Assembly: GCA_903893745.1 (NCBI GenBank)
Contig: CAITNF010000006.1
Coordinates: 1 to 34,994 of the forward strand
DNA length: 34,994 bases
Origin: an uncultured Actinomycetes bacterium
GTDB taxonomy: Bacteria; Actinomycetota; Acidimicrobiia; Acidimicrobiales; RAAP-2
Direction of reading: 5' to 3'
Positions 7,698-16,532 of the stretch are shown here, piece after piece; the first letter of the stretch is position 1; each line of letters opens with the position of its first letter. A model generated the notes under the pieces. The model was not told the origin of the DNA and ran no database searches. It saw only the letters and a program-made list of their open reading frames with translations. A program made the translations under genes and the position numbers.

Positions 7698-9069
7698 CGA
7701 ACTTCTCGAACTCTTCGGAGCCGACGCCGTCACCTTCGCTCCGCACCATCGTGAAGAAGATTTGCACGATGAATCACTCCATCAGCGGCACCACGAACCT
7801 TTTGCCGTAGTGCGCCCTTCGAGTACGGCGGACGTTGCGCAACTCGCCCAACTCGCTACGCGACACCGCATTACCTTGACGCCGCGCGGATCAGGCACTG
7901 GACTTTCGGGAGCGGCCACGCCAGTACCCGGCGGCATCGTGGTGAGTTTTGACCGAATGAATCAGCTCCTCTCACTCGACGCAAGCGATCACATGGCGGT
8001 CGTGCAGCCGGGAATTACTTTGCGCGAGCTAAACGAGCTGCTGGCTGGTAGTGGGCTCTGTTACCCCGTCTACCCCGGTGAACTTTCTGGTTCGCTCGGG
8101 GGCAACGTCAATACCAATGCTGGTGGCATGCGCGCCGTACGACACGGCGTGACGCGCCACCACGTGGTGGGACTTGAACTCGTCCTCAGTGATGGCACCG
8201 TGCTGCGTACTGGCGGACCAGTCGTTAAGTCGTCGTCGGGGTACGAACTCACCCAACTAGTTCTCGGTAGCGAAGGAACCCTCGCCCTCGTCACCGAAAT
8301 CACTATCAAGCTTTCGCCAACTTTGGCTCATGGAGCAACCGTGCTGGTGGCCTTTGACGCCCTCGATCGGGTCACCAAAGTCGTGCCGCGCATCATTGCG
8401 TCTGGTTTAGAGCCCTCCATGCTCGAGTACATCGATGTCGTGACCATGGCAGCCATTACCAAGGCCGCCGGTCTAGAACTCGGGGTGAACCCGACGGTGG
8501 CGAGTGCCACTGCGGCGTACCTAGTGGTCGTGCTCGAGACGCGAACGAGCGAACAACTCGACCGCGACCTCGCCGACCTCGCCAGTCTGGTCGATGAAGC
8601 CGGGGCGCTCGACGTTTACGTGCTCGCCACGAGCGCCGCCTCACGCCTTATCGAGGCGCGCGAACGAGCTTTTTGGGTCTCCAAGGCTGCGGGAGCCAAC
8701 GATCTGGTCGACGTGGTCGTACCTCGGTCACGAGTGCCCGATTTTCTCGACGCGGCGAGCACAATTGCTCTACGACACGAGGCCTTCATCGCCGGCTGCG
8801 GGCACGTGGGCGACGGGAACATTCATCTGTCGATCTATCAGCCCGACGATGAGAAACGTGAAGCCTTGCTGCTCGAACTCTTCGCCTTCGGACTTGAATT
8901 GGGCGGACAGATTTCGGGAGAGCACGGAATTGGGCTCGACAAGCGAGGTCCCTATCGTGTTCTCACTGACCCCCACCTCCTGGCCCTCCAGGAGCGGGTG
9001 AAGTACGCATTTGATCCACTTAATATTTTGAATTCACCGCTGCAACCAGCAAGGGAGCACTTGGCATGA
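7675..9069 (+). CDS. FAD-linked 2-hydroxyacid oxidase/dehydrogenase (GlcD-like)
   Basis: Flavoprotein of the vanillyl-alcohol-oxidase/PCMH superfamily, glycolate or D-lactate dehydrogenase type, oxidising a 2-hydroxyacid to a 2-oxoacid. The 464 residues contain the FAD-binding loop PRGSGTGLSGAATPVPGG (about 64-82), GELSGSLGGNVNTNAGGMR (about 138-156) and GSEGTLALVTEITIKL, and the C-terminal half has CGHVGDGNIHLSIY and GEHGIGLDKRGPY, both typical of GlcD/DLD C-terminal domains. No GlcE or GlcF partner is next to it, so it may work alone or with a distant electron acceptor. The GTG start at 7675 lies inside the helicase gene. The stop overlaps the next gene's ATG in ATGA, so it forms a coupled pair with the ThDP enzyme. 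The substrate cannot be read from sequence. Confidence 0.9.
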   Translation: MGTPDLRNELLELFGADAVTFAPHHREEDLHDESLHQRHHEPFAVVRPSSTADVAQLAQLATRHRITLTPRGSGTGLSGAATPVPGGIVVSFDRMNQLLSLDASDHMAVVQPGITLRELNELLAGSGLCYPVYPGELSGSLGGNVNTNAGGMRAVRHGVTRHHVVGLELVLSDGTVLRTGGPVVKSSSGYELTQLVLGSEGTLALVTEITIKLSPTLAHGATVLVAFDALDRVTKVVPRIIASGLEPSMLEYIDVVTMAAITKAAGLELGVNPTVASATAAYLVVVLETRTSEQLDRDLADLASLVDEAGALDVYVLATSAASRLIEARERAFWVSKAAGANDLVDVVVPRSRVPDFLDAASTIALRHEAFIAGCGHVGDGNIHLSIYQPDDEKREALLLELFAFGLELGGQISGEHGIGLDKRGPYRVLTDPHLLALQERVKYAFDPLNILNSPLQPAREHLA

Positions 9070-10619
9070 ATGGAGCCCACGCTCTACTTTCAACGCTGCA
9101 CGCGAATCACGTCACGACAGTTTTCGCGAATCCGGGTACTTCCGAGATGCACTTCGTCGCCGGACTCGACGACGTGCCTGACGTTCGCGCAATCCTCTGC
9201 CTCTTTGAGGGGGTGGCGACGGGGGCAGCCGATGGCTACGCCCGCGTGACTGGTCATCCGGCCGCCACCCTGTTGCACCTCGGGCCGGGACTGGCCAATG
9301 GTTGGGCCAATCTTCACAATGCTCGACGTGCCCATTCACCGCTAGTCAATATCGTGGGCGATCACGCGACCTACCACTCAATTCTTGATGCCCCGCTGCA
9401 GAGTGACATCGCCGCAGTAGCGGGCGCGGTGAGCGGATGGGTTCGACGCAGTCAAAGTCCCAACGACGTGGCAAACGACGTGGCGAGTGCCATCAGCGCC
9501 GCCTACGGTCCCCCGGGCCAAATCGCCACACTAATTTTGCCGGCCGATAGTTCGTGGGGTGACGTCACCCAAGAATCTCCTTGGCCAGTAGCTCTGCGAC
9601 ACGCACCCCTGGCCCCCGACGAGGTGGCCCTTGAACGCGCAGTGCGACTCTTGCGCACGAAAAACGCCGCGCTCTTCCTCGGGGGCACGGCACTGAACGC
9701 GGACCAATTAGCTCTGGCCCATCGTGTGGCCCAGGCCGCGGGCGTGCGCGTCATCATGGAGACGTTCCCCGCGATTATGGAACACGGAGCGGGCATTGCG
9801 AGCCCGGAACGACTCATCTACCTGAGCGAATTCGCGATCCATCAACTCGCCGACCTCGAAGCGCTTATTGTCATTGGCTCAACGCCACCAGTTGGTTTCT
9901 TTGCCTACCCTGACGTGTCGAGCCACGTGGTGAGCAGCGACTGCGAGGTACTACTGCTCGCTCCGACCAACGTTGACTCACGGGCGACCCTCGCCGCGTT
10001 GGTGGAACTACTCGCTGCGCCCGCGCTAAGCGTCGAACAAGGAGTGCGTCCACTCGCGCCCACGGGAGCGCTCACGACCGAGAGTTTTGCCGCAGCCGTC
10101 GCGGCCACCATGCCCGAAGACCTAATCATTGCCGACGAGTCCAATACGTCGGGTCTTCATCTCTACGGGGCCACCCGCTTCGCTCCGGCCCATCGACTGA
10201 TGACCTTGACCGGGGGCTCCATTGGCTACGGGCTGCCGGTGGCGGTGGGAGCCGCCGTCGCGAGTGGCTCGCGCGTGCTCGCACTCGAGTCCGACGGTTC
10301 AATGCTCTACACGCCCCAAGCACTCTGGACGATGGCGCGCGAACAACTCGACGTGACAGTCGTGGCGCTGTCGAATCGTAGTTACGCAATTCTCAATCTC
10401 GAACGCCAGCGCGTTGGTGCCGTTAGCGAAGGCTCGGCCAGCCAGCGCATGCTCGATCTCGATTCACCCCCGCTCGATCTCGGCGCCCTGGCGGGTGCTC
10501 AAGGTGTTCCAAACGTCCGGGTGACGACGGCCGACGAGTTAGTCGCGGCGCTAAATCGTTCCTACGCGACACCCGGACCAATGGTGATTGAGGCGATGCT
10601 CCCTAAGGGACTTAGCTAG
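9066..10619 (+). CDS. Thiamine-diphosphate enzyme, acetolactate-synthase-like (IlvX type)
   Basis: ThDP-dependent enzyme acting on 2-oxoacids (decarboxylase or carboligase), 517 residues. The N-terminal Pyr domain has FANPGTSEMHFVAGLD and the catalytic Glu in LFEGVATGAADGYARVTG (Glu at about 48). The middle domain starts near 190. The C-terminal PP domain has GGSIGYGLPVAVGAA and the metal/ThDP motif ESDGSMLYTPQALW (about 406-420), with SNRSYAILN as the motif end. From memory it resembles mycobacterial IlvX, a short acetolactate-synthase homologue, more than true IlvB. The Glu argues against glyoxylate carboligase, which lacks it. The 4-base overlap with the FAD oxidase suggests sequential steps: hydroxyacid to oxoacid, then decarboxylation or ligation. 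Its stop overlaps the convergent xth stop by 4 bases. Confidence 0.88.
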   Translation: MNGAHALLSTLHANHVTTVFANPGTSEMHFVAGLDDVPDVRAILCLFEGVATGAADGYARVTGHPAATLLHLGPGLANGWANLHNARRAHSPLVNIVGDHATYHSILDAPLQSDIAAVAGAVSGWVRRSQSPNDVANDVASAISAAYGPPGQIATLILPADSSWGDVTQESPWPVALRHAPLAPDEVALERAVRLLRTKNAALFLGGTALNADQLALAHRVAQAAGVRVIMETFPAIMEHGAGIASPERLIYLSEFAIHQLADLEALIVIGSTPPVGFFAYPDVSSHVVSSDCEVLLLAPTNVDSRATLAALVELLAAPALSVEQGVRPLAPTGALTTESFAAAVAATMPEDLIIADESNTSGLHLYGATRFAPAHRLMTLTGGSIGYGLPVAVGAAVASGSRVLALESDGSMLYTPQALWTMAREQLDVTVVALSNRSYAILNLERQRVGAVSEGSASQRMLDLDSPPLDLGALAGAQGVPNVRVTTADELVAALNRSYATPGPMVIEAMLPKGLS

Positions 10620-11377
10620 AGCGAAAAGTCGGCCACGACTGGCGCGTGGTCCGAAGGCTTCTCGCCCTTTCTGGCGTCACGGTCGACGTAGCTCGCCGTG
10701 GCTCGTTCGCGCAAGTACTCATCAACGTAGAGCAGGTCAATACGAAGTCCCCAGCCTCGATGGAATGATCCATTGCGATAGTCCCACCACGAGTAGCACG
10801 GCAGATCCGGATTTAAGACCCGGGTGAGGTCGACAAGACCGGTGGCTTCTATCGCCACCAGCGCCGCTCGTTCTGGTTCGCTGACGTGCGTCGCGCCCAC
10901 CATCACCGACGGGTCGTAGCAGTCGAAGTCACTCGGCGTCACGTTGAAGTCACCACCGACCAGCACGGGCATTGCCGCGTCACGAGTCGCCAGCATCGTA
11001 CGAAGCTTTTCTAACCAGGCCAACTTATAGAGATAGTGCGGATCGTCGAGGCTGCGGCCGTTGGGAACGTAGCACGAGTAAAACTGCACGCCGCCACACT
11101 GTGCGCCGACAATGCGAGCTTCGGGGTCGTCATCGCCAAAGCCCATAGTCACGTTGAGAAGGCCGACTTTGGAGAATATGGCGACGCCGTTCCACTGACC
11201 TTGACCGTAGTGAGCAGCTTCGTAGCCCAGCGTCGCCAGAGCGTCGTACGGAAACTTGGCGTCGGTCATCTTGGTCTCTTGGATTAGTAGGACGTCCGGT
11301 GCGTGTTGGAGGAGCCAACCCTCGACTCGGGGCCACCGAGCGTTTAGTGAATTGACGTTCCAGGTAGCAACTTTCAC
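10616..11377 (-). CDS. xth: Exodeoxyribonuclease III / AP endonuclease
   Basis: Mg-dependent AP endonuclease and 3'-exonuclease of base-excision repair, 253 residues, normal for the family. Active-site motifs seen: WNVNSLNAR (about 6-14), LLIQETKM with the metal-binding Glu (about 34), GGDFNVTPSDFD (catalytic Asp and Asn), SWWDYRNGSFHRGWGLRIDLLYVD, and the terminal SDHAPVVADF with the catalytic His. It is the last gene of the kgd operon: its ATG overlaps the fabZ-like stop by 4 bases (ATGA), so it should be coupled to it. Nothing unusual apart from being transcribed with central metabolism. Confidence 0.96.
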   Translation of the reverse strand: MKVATWNVNSLNARWPRVEGWLLQHAPDVLLIQETKMTDAKFPYDALATLGYEAAHYGQGQWNGVAIFSKVGLLNVTMGFGDDDPEARIVGAQCGGVQFYSCYVPNGRSLDDPHYLYKLAWLEKLRTMLATRDAAMPVLVGGDFNVTPSDFDCYDPSVMVGATHVSEPERAALVAIEATGLVDLTRVLNPDLPCYSWWDYRNGSFHRGWGLRIDLLYVDEYLRERATASYVDRDARKGEKPSDHAPVVADFSL

Positions 11378-11808
11378 GAGACGTCAGCGAGCACGAACAA
11401 GAGGTCCGCTTCCACCGCAATCTGTCCATCAACCGTGGCCACCCCATGCCCCTTACCACCACGGGCCGATAAATGCGTCATCACGCACTCCAACGTGACC
11501 GTGTCACCAGGCACTACCTGGCGACGAAAACGCGCTCGCTCGACCCCACCAAATAGTGGGAGCCGCCCGAAGTACTTCGCGTCGGCGAGCACAGCTACGC
11601 CACCGCATTGGGCGAGTGATTCAAGTAACAAGACGCCGGGGGTGGTCGGTCGTCCCGGGAAGTGTCCCGGGAAGAACCATTCGTCACCGCGCAAGGTCCA
11701 AGTCCCACTCGCGCGCACCCCGGGTTCAATAGCAATCATCTCGTCGAGTAATAAAAAGGGCGGTCGATGGGGCAGCCAGTCGCGGGGATCCATCGACAGT
11801 GCACTCAC
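11374..11808 (-). CDS. fabZ: FabZ-like 3-hydroxyacyl-[acyl carrier protein] dehydratase
   Basis: Hot-dog-fold dehydratase that removes water from 3-hydroxyacyl-ACP, 144 residues as expected. The family signature is intact: LPHRPPFLLLDEM (about 13-25), FFPGHFPGRPTTPGVLLLES with the catalytic His in GHFPG and catalytic Glu in LLES(L)AQ. The C-terminal half has RRQVVPGDTVTLE as in FabZ. The start ATG overlaps the NYN-S1 gene stop by 4 bases, and its stop overlaps xth by 4. No other fatty-acid genes are nearby, so it could serve FAS II or another acyl chain pathway; a non-ACP thioester substrate is possible. Confidence 0.88.
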   Translation of the reverse strand: MSALSMDPRDWLPHRPPFLLLDEMIAIEPGVRASGTWTLRGDEWFFPGHFPGRPTTPGVLLLESLAQCGGVAVLADAKYFGRLPLFGGVERARFRRQVVPGDTVTLECVMTHLSARGGKGHGVATVDGQIAVEADLLFVLADVS

Positions 11809-12866
11809 GAAAGACTCAGTTCAGCAATGCGACGATCACCGTCAACGTTCGCGAGGCGGAAACTTCGCCGGTCACCACGAGTGAGAACATCACGCGCCCG
11901 AGTCGGCGCGGGTGAACCCAGCAACGTCGTGGGGGCGTAACACTCCACGTGTCCGCCACCCTTCAACTCAACTTGAATAACGGCCCCGTGTGACGTGAAG
12001 GCCGTCACTTCACCCTCGACGCGCGCGCCCAGTCGATGCGTCGAGCGAAAGAGGGTGAACTCTTTCTCGGGATTTACAGGTTGGCGACCACGACGCAAGA
12101 CCACTTCGGGTGGAGCATTTTTCGCAACTTTTTTGACCGGCGTCTTAGTTGGCTGCTTCTTTAAAGGTGCTTTATTGGTTGAAGTTTTCTTCACCGCTAC
12201 CTTTTTGGCTGGCTGCTCAACGGCTGGTTTGCTGGGACGTTTCGTTGCCGGGAGACTCGCGGGTTTCACGGGACTCTTTTTGGCCGCTCGGGGCTTCACC
12301 GCGGCCGGTTTCGCGGCGCTCTTCTTAGCCACACGGGGTACTTTTAGTGGTGTCAACGTTGTGCCAATAGTGGGCTTTGCGCCGTTCGGTAACGTGACGG
12401 CGAGTTTTTTGGTTACTTTTGCCGTCTTAGCCGCGCGCACCGGAAGACGCGGCGTAAACACCCAGCCGACGCCCGGCACTGGCTTACCACCAATCAGTCG
12501 CCCGGTATCAAAGAGCCATCGATACTCGTCATGAAACTCTTGAAATGAGTCGTTGCTTAAGACCACGCCCTTAATGCGGTCGGCGATTTTCAAAATAAAA
12601 GCGTCGCCCCGACCCACCGCACCGGCCGGTGGCGTCACAATTTCTCCGGCCAGTTCCGACTCTTTAAATCGTGTGCGTTCCGAAGTGGCTACCCGATGCG
12701 CAAAGCTCGCGTCGGCCACGACAATAACTTCGGCCGTGGGGTTCTCCTCAAGAAACGCCCGCACCGCTTCGTCTAACTGCACGAGACTTGGCGTCGTTCT
12801 GCCCTCAGTCGCGAAATTCGAGCCGTCAACGACAACGCGAAGTCTGGGAGATTTTGAGGGACTCAA
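11805..12866 (-). CDS. NYN/PIN-domain ribonuclease fused to S1 RNA-binding domain by a Lys/Ala/Pro linker
   Basis: A 353-residue probable endoribonuclease. Residues 1-145 look like a Zc3h12a-type NYN/PIN domain: VVVDGSNFAT (Asp14), VVADASF (Asp52), GRGDAFILKIAD (Asp88) and VVLSNDSFQEF (Asp106), an acidic constellation that would bind metal. Residues 146-275 are a basic, low-complexity linker rich in Lys, Ala, Pro and Thr (PAKKVAVKKTSTNKAPLKK), like histone H1 tails. Residues about 280-353 resemble an S1/OB RNA-binding domain (GARVEGEVTAFTSHGAVIQV, ending RIAELSLS). The gene overlaps the kgd stop by 4 bases and the fabZ-like start by 4. An RNA-cleaving or RNA-processing role is inferred; no target is known. 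Confidence 0.8.
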   Translation of the reverse strand: MSPSKSPRLRVVVDGSNFATEGRTTPSLVQLDEAVRAFLEENPTAEVIVVADASFAHRVATSERTRFKESELAGEIVTPPAGAVGRGDAFILKIADRIKGVVLSNDSFQEFHDEYRWLFDTGRLIGGKPVPGVGWVFTPRLPVRAAKTAKVTKKLAVTLPNGAKPTIGTTLTPLKVPRVAKKSAAKPAAVKPRAAKKSPVKPASLPATKRPSKPAVEQPAKKVAVKKTSTNKAPLKKQPTKTPVKKVAKNAPPEVVLRRGRQPVNPEKEFTLFRSTHRLGARVEGEVTAFTSHGAVIQVELKGGGHVECYAPTTLLGSPAPTRARDVLTRGDRRSFRLANVDGDRRIAELSLS

Positions 12867-15800
12867 CCAACGGCCCTTCGCAGGAGATCGGCCTGTTCGG
12901 CCACGTGCACCAAGGAGCTGCCCGTGGCCGGACTCGCCGATTCGGCACGAGCCACGTGACTGACCTTCAGATCACGAAGCCAGCGGTGCATCTGATGATG
13001 CACGAAGGGCCACGCACCCATGTTCTCAGGTTCTTCTTGCAGCCACACCACTTCATCAACCTTGGGATAGTGCGTCAACAGATCATCGAGCTCCGCCTGG
13101 GGCCAGGGGTAGATCTGTTCAACGCGCGCCACCGCGACGGAACTCGACGCCAGTTCCTCGCGACGAGCAATTGCTTCGTGCGCCACCTTGCCCGTGGCGA
13201 GCACCAGGCGGCGCACCGACGAGCGATCGGCGACCGCGTCATCGAGTACTGGCTGGAACGAACCTTGTTCGAAGGCGGACAGTGGTGAGCGCATTTGCGC
13301 CGATCGGAGCATTGACTTTGGCGTAAAGATGATCAAGGGCGTTATCCGCTCTCGGGTCACTTGGCTACGCAAAAGGTGGAAGTACTGCGCGGCGCTGGTG
13401 GGCTGGGCTATCCGTAGATTATTTCGCGCACTGAGCGACAGGAATCTCTCAATTCGCCCGCTCGAGTGCTCCGGGCCCTGGCCCTCGTAGCCGTGTGGCA
13501 GCAACATCACCAGACTTGACCGCTGTCCCCACTTGTCTTCGGCCGCGACAAGGAAGTTGTCAATGATGATTTCGGCTCCATTGACAAAATCTCCAAACTG
13601 GGCTTCCCACGCCACCAGCGTGTGGGTGGACTCGAGGGAGTAGCCGTACTCAAAGCCCAAAGCCGCGTACTCGCTCAAGTACGAATCGCGGACTGTAAAG
13701 AATCCGCCGTCGTCCATACTCGCGAGAGGAACAAATTGATCCCCGTTCTCGTAGTCAATTAAGGCGGCGTGACGATGTGAGAAGGTTCCGCGTCGCGAAT
13801 CTTGACCCATCAGACGAACGTTGGCGCCCTCTCGGACCAAGGTGCCGAACGCTAACGCCTCACCGAGGGCCCAATCGACTTCGCCCTGTTCGAGCAGCGC
13901 GGCCCGCTGAGCAAACTGACGGATAAGTTTCGGGTGCACGGTGAAGCCTTCGGGTGCGCTCGACGTGACGGCGGCGACCTCCAGCAGCCGAGAACGCGCG
14001 ACCCCAGTCTCGGGTGCGGGTGGATCACGAGGAATATCCGCAATCGGCACTCCCGAAAGTTCGGGAACCGGAACCGTGCGCACCTCATCGAGCACTCGCT
14101 GAAGGCGTTCATTGAAATCATTTAGGGCCGACTCCGCCTGATCGATTGAGATGTCGCCTCGACGAACCAGCGTCTCGGTGTACACCTTTCGCACTGAGCG
14201 CATCTGGTCAATGATCTTGTACATCTGTGGTTGGGTGTAACTCGGATCATCGCCCTCATTGTGTCCGTGTCGTCGGTAGCAGACAATATCGAGCACCACG
14301 TCTCGATGGAATCGAGCGCGATAGTCGTACGCCAGTCGAGCGGCTCGCGCGCACGCCTCGGGATCGTCACCGTTCACGTGAAAGATTGGTGCCTGAATCA
14401 TCTTGGCGACGTCCGTTGGATAGACACTCGAGCGAGCCGACTCGGGGGCCGTCGTGAAACCAACTTGGTTATTGATCACAATGTGAATTGCCCCACCAAC
14501 CCGGTAGCCCGAAAGTTGCGAGAGGTTCAGCGTCTCGGCAACTACTCCCTGGCCCGCGAAGGCCGCGTCGCCATGGACCAAGATCGGAAGGAAAGGAAAG
14601 TTGAAGTCGTTCGACTGAGCGATTGTTCCATCGCTTGGTCGGCGCACGACGTCTTGTTTCGCGCGAACGATACCTTCGACCACGGGACCAACCGCTTCGA
14701 GGTGGGACGGATTAGAAGCCATCGAGACTTCGATCGTGGCCCCATTGGCACTCTTGTAAACACCGTGAGAGCCCTTGTGGTACTTCACGTCACCACTGCC
14801 CTGCACACTCTCGGGGTCGAGATTGCCCTCGAACTCAGAGAAAATATCGCTGTACGACTTACCGACCACGTTCGCGAGTACGTTCAGTCGACCTCGATGG
14901 GCCATTCCCAGTACCGCCTCGCGGATGCCCTGTTCGGCTGCGGCGTCGAGCATGGTGCGCAGTGCGACAATCGTCGATTCACCACCTTCGAGACCGAATC
15001 GCTTTTGACCGACGTAGCGCGAGTGCAAGAAGCGCTCAAAGACCTCGGCCTCGGTAAGCGCCTCGAGCACGCGATGCTGTTCGTCGGTAGTGAGAGTGAC
15101 GTGCACGCCCTCAACTTGCTCCTGAATCCACCGCTTCTGTACGGGATCCATCACGTGCCCGTACTCAATACCAATGGTGCGACAGTACGCATCACGCAGA
15201 ATTGCCAAAATTTCTTCGAGCGTCGCCTGCGTACGTCCGGCCAGTCCATCAACAACGAAGGTACGGGGAAGATCCCAGATGGTCAGTCCGTAGTTCGCCA
15301 GATCGAGTTCAATATGCGGAGTAGGTGGGTCACTGTGCAGTGGATCGAGGTGCGCGTGCAGGTGGCCGCGAACTCGGTACATGTTGATGAGCTGCTGCAC
15401 GCGAATCTGCTTCAAGATGCGCTGGGTCTCGTCCTCTTCCAAGGAGGGATTCTGGTCAATCGCCCATCGCGCCGGTTCGTAGGGCACACCCAGCGAAGCG
15501 AAGATTTCGTCGTAGAAATTGTGCGCACCGGTGAGACACTCCGCCACGTGCTTCAAAAACAAACCGGACTCGGCGCCTTGAATGATTCGGTGGTCGTAGG
15601 TTGACGTCAAGGTCATGACCTTGCCCACACCCATGTTGGCTAGTGCCCGAGGATCCGCCGCCTCAAATCCCGCAGGCCACGCCAGAGCTCCGACGCCAAA
15701 AATCGCGCCCTGTCCCTGCATCAAACGCGGTACTGACTGGCCAGTACCGAGTGTGCCCGGGTTGGTCAGCGAAACCGTCGCGCCCACAAAATCATCCGCG

Positions 15801-16462
15801 CCAAAAGTGGCGTCGTGCACCTTACGCACGAGATCTTCGTAAGCCAGGAGAAACTCTCGAAAGTCCATAGTGTCCGCATCACGAATCACGGGGACGAGAA
15901 GATTGCGAGTGCCGTCGGAGCGCTGGACGTCGACCGCGAGTCCCAGTCCTACGTGCTCACGGTGCATCACACCGGGCGTGCCCTTTTTATCGACCGCTTC
16001 GACGAATGATGCATTCATTGCGGGCACTGCGGCAATTCCGCGCAGCATGGCAAACGCAATGAAGTGCGTGTACGAAGCCTTCGCCCCACTTGATCGACCC
16101 AACGCTTCGTTCAGCGCGGCGCGGTTGATCTCGAGCAGTCGCGCCGATACGGTACGAACGCTGGTGGCGGTAGGAACACTGAGGCTCGCCGTCATGTTCG
16201 TAACGATTCGAGCCGCCGCACCTCGAAGCGGCGTTGCTTCTTCGTTGGGAGTGACCTCAGCCTTGGCGGCGGTAGCGGACGTCGAAGTGGTGACGACCGG
16301 AACAGCCGAGCGCTGATAGTCAACGAAAAACTCTCGCCAACTTTCCGCCACAGAACTGGGGTCCGCGAGGTAGCGGTCGTACATGTCGTCGACCAACCAG
16401 GCGTTCGGTCCGAACGAGCCCTTTTTCGCTACTGCAGATGAGGTTTCAGGGGGGGTGCTCAC
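12863..16462 (-). CDS. kgd: Multifunctional 2-oxoglutarate metabolism enzyme (E2-like/E1 fusion)
   Basis: Kgd-type enzyme of the actinobacterial TCA cycle: ThDP-dependent 2-oxoglutarate decarboxylase/dehydrogenase E1 preceded by an E2-like acyltransferase domain. The 1199 residues fit the family. Residues 16-50 (FGPNAWLVDDMYDRYLADP) are the typical N-terminal E1 docking segment. A short Ala/Thr-rich linker replaces a lipoyl domain. At 100-320 is the acyltransferase core with DHRIIQGAESG (His291). The E1 part follows, with HKGSHGVYKS, HGDAAFAGQGVVAETL and NNQVGFTTAP around the ThDP site, and the transketolase-like C-terminal half with the RRGTFSHRHA region. The GTG start lies six bases after TAGGCT on the minus strand, suggesting a leaderless message. 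First gene of a four-gene operon. Confidence 0.96.
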   Translation of the reverse strand: MSTPPETSSAVAKKGSFGPNAWLVDDMYDRYLADPSSVAESWREFFVDYQRSAVPVVTTSTSATAAKAEVTPNEEATPLRGAAARIVTNMTASLSVPTATSVRTVSARLLEINRAALNEALGRSSGAKASYTHFIAFAMLRGIAAVPAMNASFVEAVDKKGTPGVMHREHVGLGLAVDVQRSDGTRNLLVPVIRDADTMDFREFLLAYEDLVRKVHDATFGADDFVGATVSLTNPGTLGTGQSVPRLMQGQGAIFGVGALAWPAGFEAADPRALANMGVGKVMTLTSTYDHRIIQGAESGLFLKHVAECLTGAHNFYDEIFASLGVPYEPARWAIDQNPSLEEDETQRILKQIRVQQLINMYRVRGHLHAHLDPLHSDPPTPHIELDLANYGLTIWDLPRTFVVDGLAGRTQATLEEILAILRDAYCRTIGIEYGHVMDPVQKRWIQEQVEGVHVTLTTDEQHRVLEALTEAEVFERFLHSRYVGQKRFGLEGGESTIVALRTMLDAAAEQGIREAVLGMAHRGRLNVLANVVGKSYSDIFSEFEGNLDPESVQGSGDVKYHKGSHGVYKSANGATIEVSMASNPSHLEAVGPVVEGIVRAKQDVVRRPSDGTIAQSNDFNFPFLPILVHGDAAFAGQGVVAETLNLSQLSGYRVGGAIHIVINNQVGFTTAPESARSSVYPTDVAKMIQAPIFHVNGDDPEACARAARLAYDYRARFHRDVVLDIVCYRRHGHNEGDDPSYTQPQMYKIIDQMRSVRKVYTETLVRRGDISIDQAESALNDFNERLQRVLDEVRTVPVPELSGVPIADIPRDPPAPETGVARSRLLEVAAVTSSAPEGFTVHPKLIRQFAQRAALLEQGEVDWALGEALAFGTLVREGANVRLMGQDSRRGTFSHRHAALIDYENGDQFVPLASMDDGGFFTVRDSYLSEYAALGFEYGYSLESTHTLVAWEAQFGDFVNGAEIIIDNFLVAAEDKWGQRSSLVMLLPHGYEGQGPEHSSGRIERFLSLSARNNLRIAQPTSAAQYFHLLRSQVTRERITPLIIFTPKSMLRSAQMRSPLSAFEQGSFQPVLDDAVADRSSVRRLVLATGKVAHEAIARREELASSSVAVARVEQIYPWPQAELDDLLTHYPKVDEVVWLQEEPENMGAWPFVHHQMHRWLRDLKVSHVARAESASPATGSSLVHVAEQADLLRRAVG

Positions 16463-16468
16463 CCCTTC

Positions 16469-16474
16469 AGCCTA
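16469..16474 (-). promoter_or_regulatory. Leaderless-type -10 box of kgd
   Basis: TAGGCT on the minus strand, then six bases (GAAGGG), then GTG 16462. This matches TANNNT-N6-start. GAAGGG is too close to the GTG to serve as an ordinary ribosome site. Confidence 0.45.
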
Positions 16475-16498
16475 GAGGCCGAGCCAATTTTTTGCGTG

Positions 16499-16526
16499 TT
16501 ACCGTCCGCCTACGAACCGGTAAGTT
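16499..16526. promoter_or_regulatory. Divergent promoter region with TTACCG dyad between kgd and the hydrolase
   Basis: TTACCG (16499-16504) and CGGTAA (16518-16523) form an inverted repeat with a 13-base centre. On the plus strand TTACCG is 16 bases before TAAGTT (16521-16526), which is six bases before GTG 16533. On the minus strand the mirrored TTACCG is 16 bases before TAACAC. The dyad could be two overlapping -35 boxes or a regulator site. Confidence 0.4.
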
Positions 16527-16532
16527 GCCTAA

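Noticed and set aside
9066-10619. Glyoxylate carboligase (gcl)
   Set aside because: The ThDP-activating Glu is present, which Gcl lacks, and the protein is shorter.
11995-12534. 179-codon plus-strand ORF with hydrophobic look
   Set aside because: Mirror of the Lys/Ala/Pro linker of the NYN-S1 gene; antisense of AAR/AAG-rich codons gives Phe/Leu runs.
14231-15604. 457-codon ORF on the plus strand inside kgd
   Set aside because: Antisense shadow of a conserved enzyme; no recognisable domain and no start signal.
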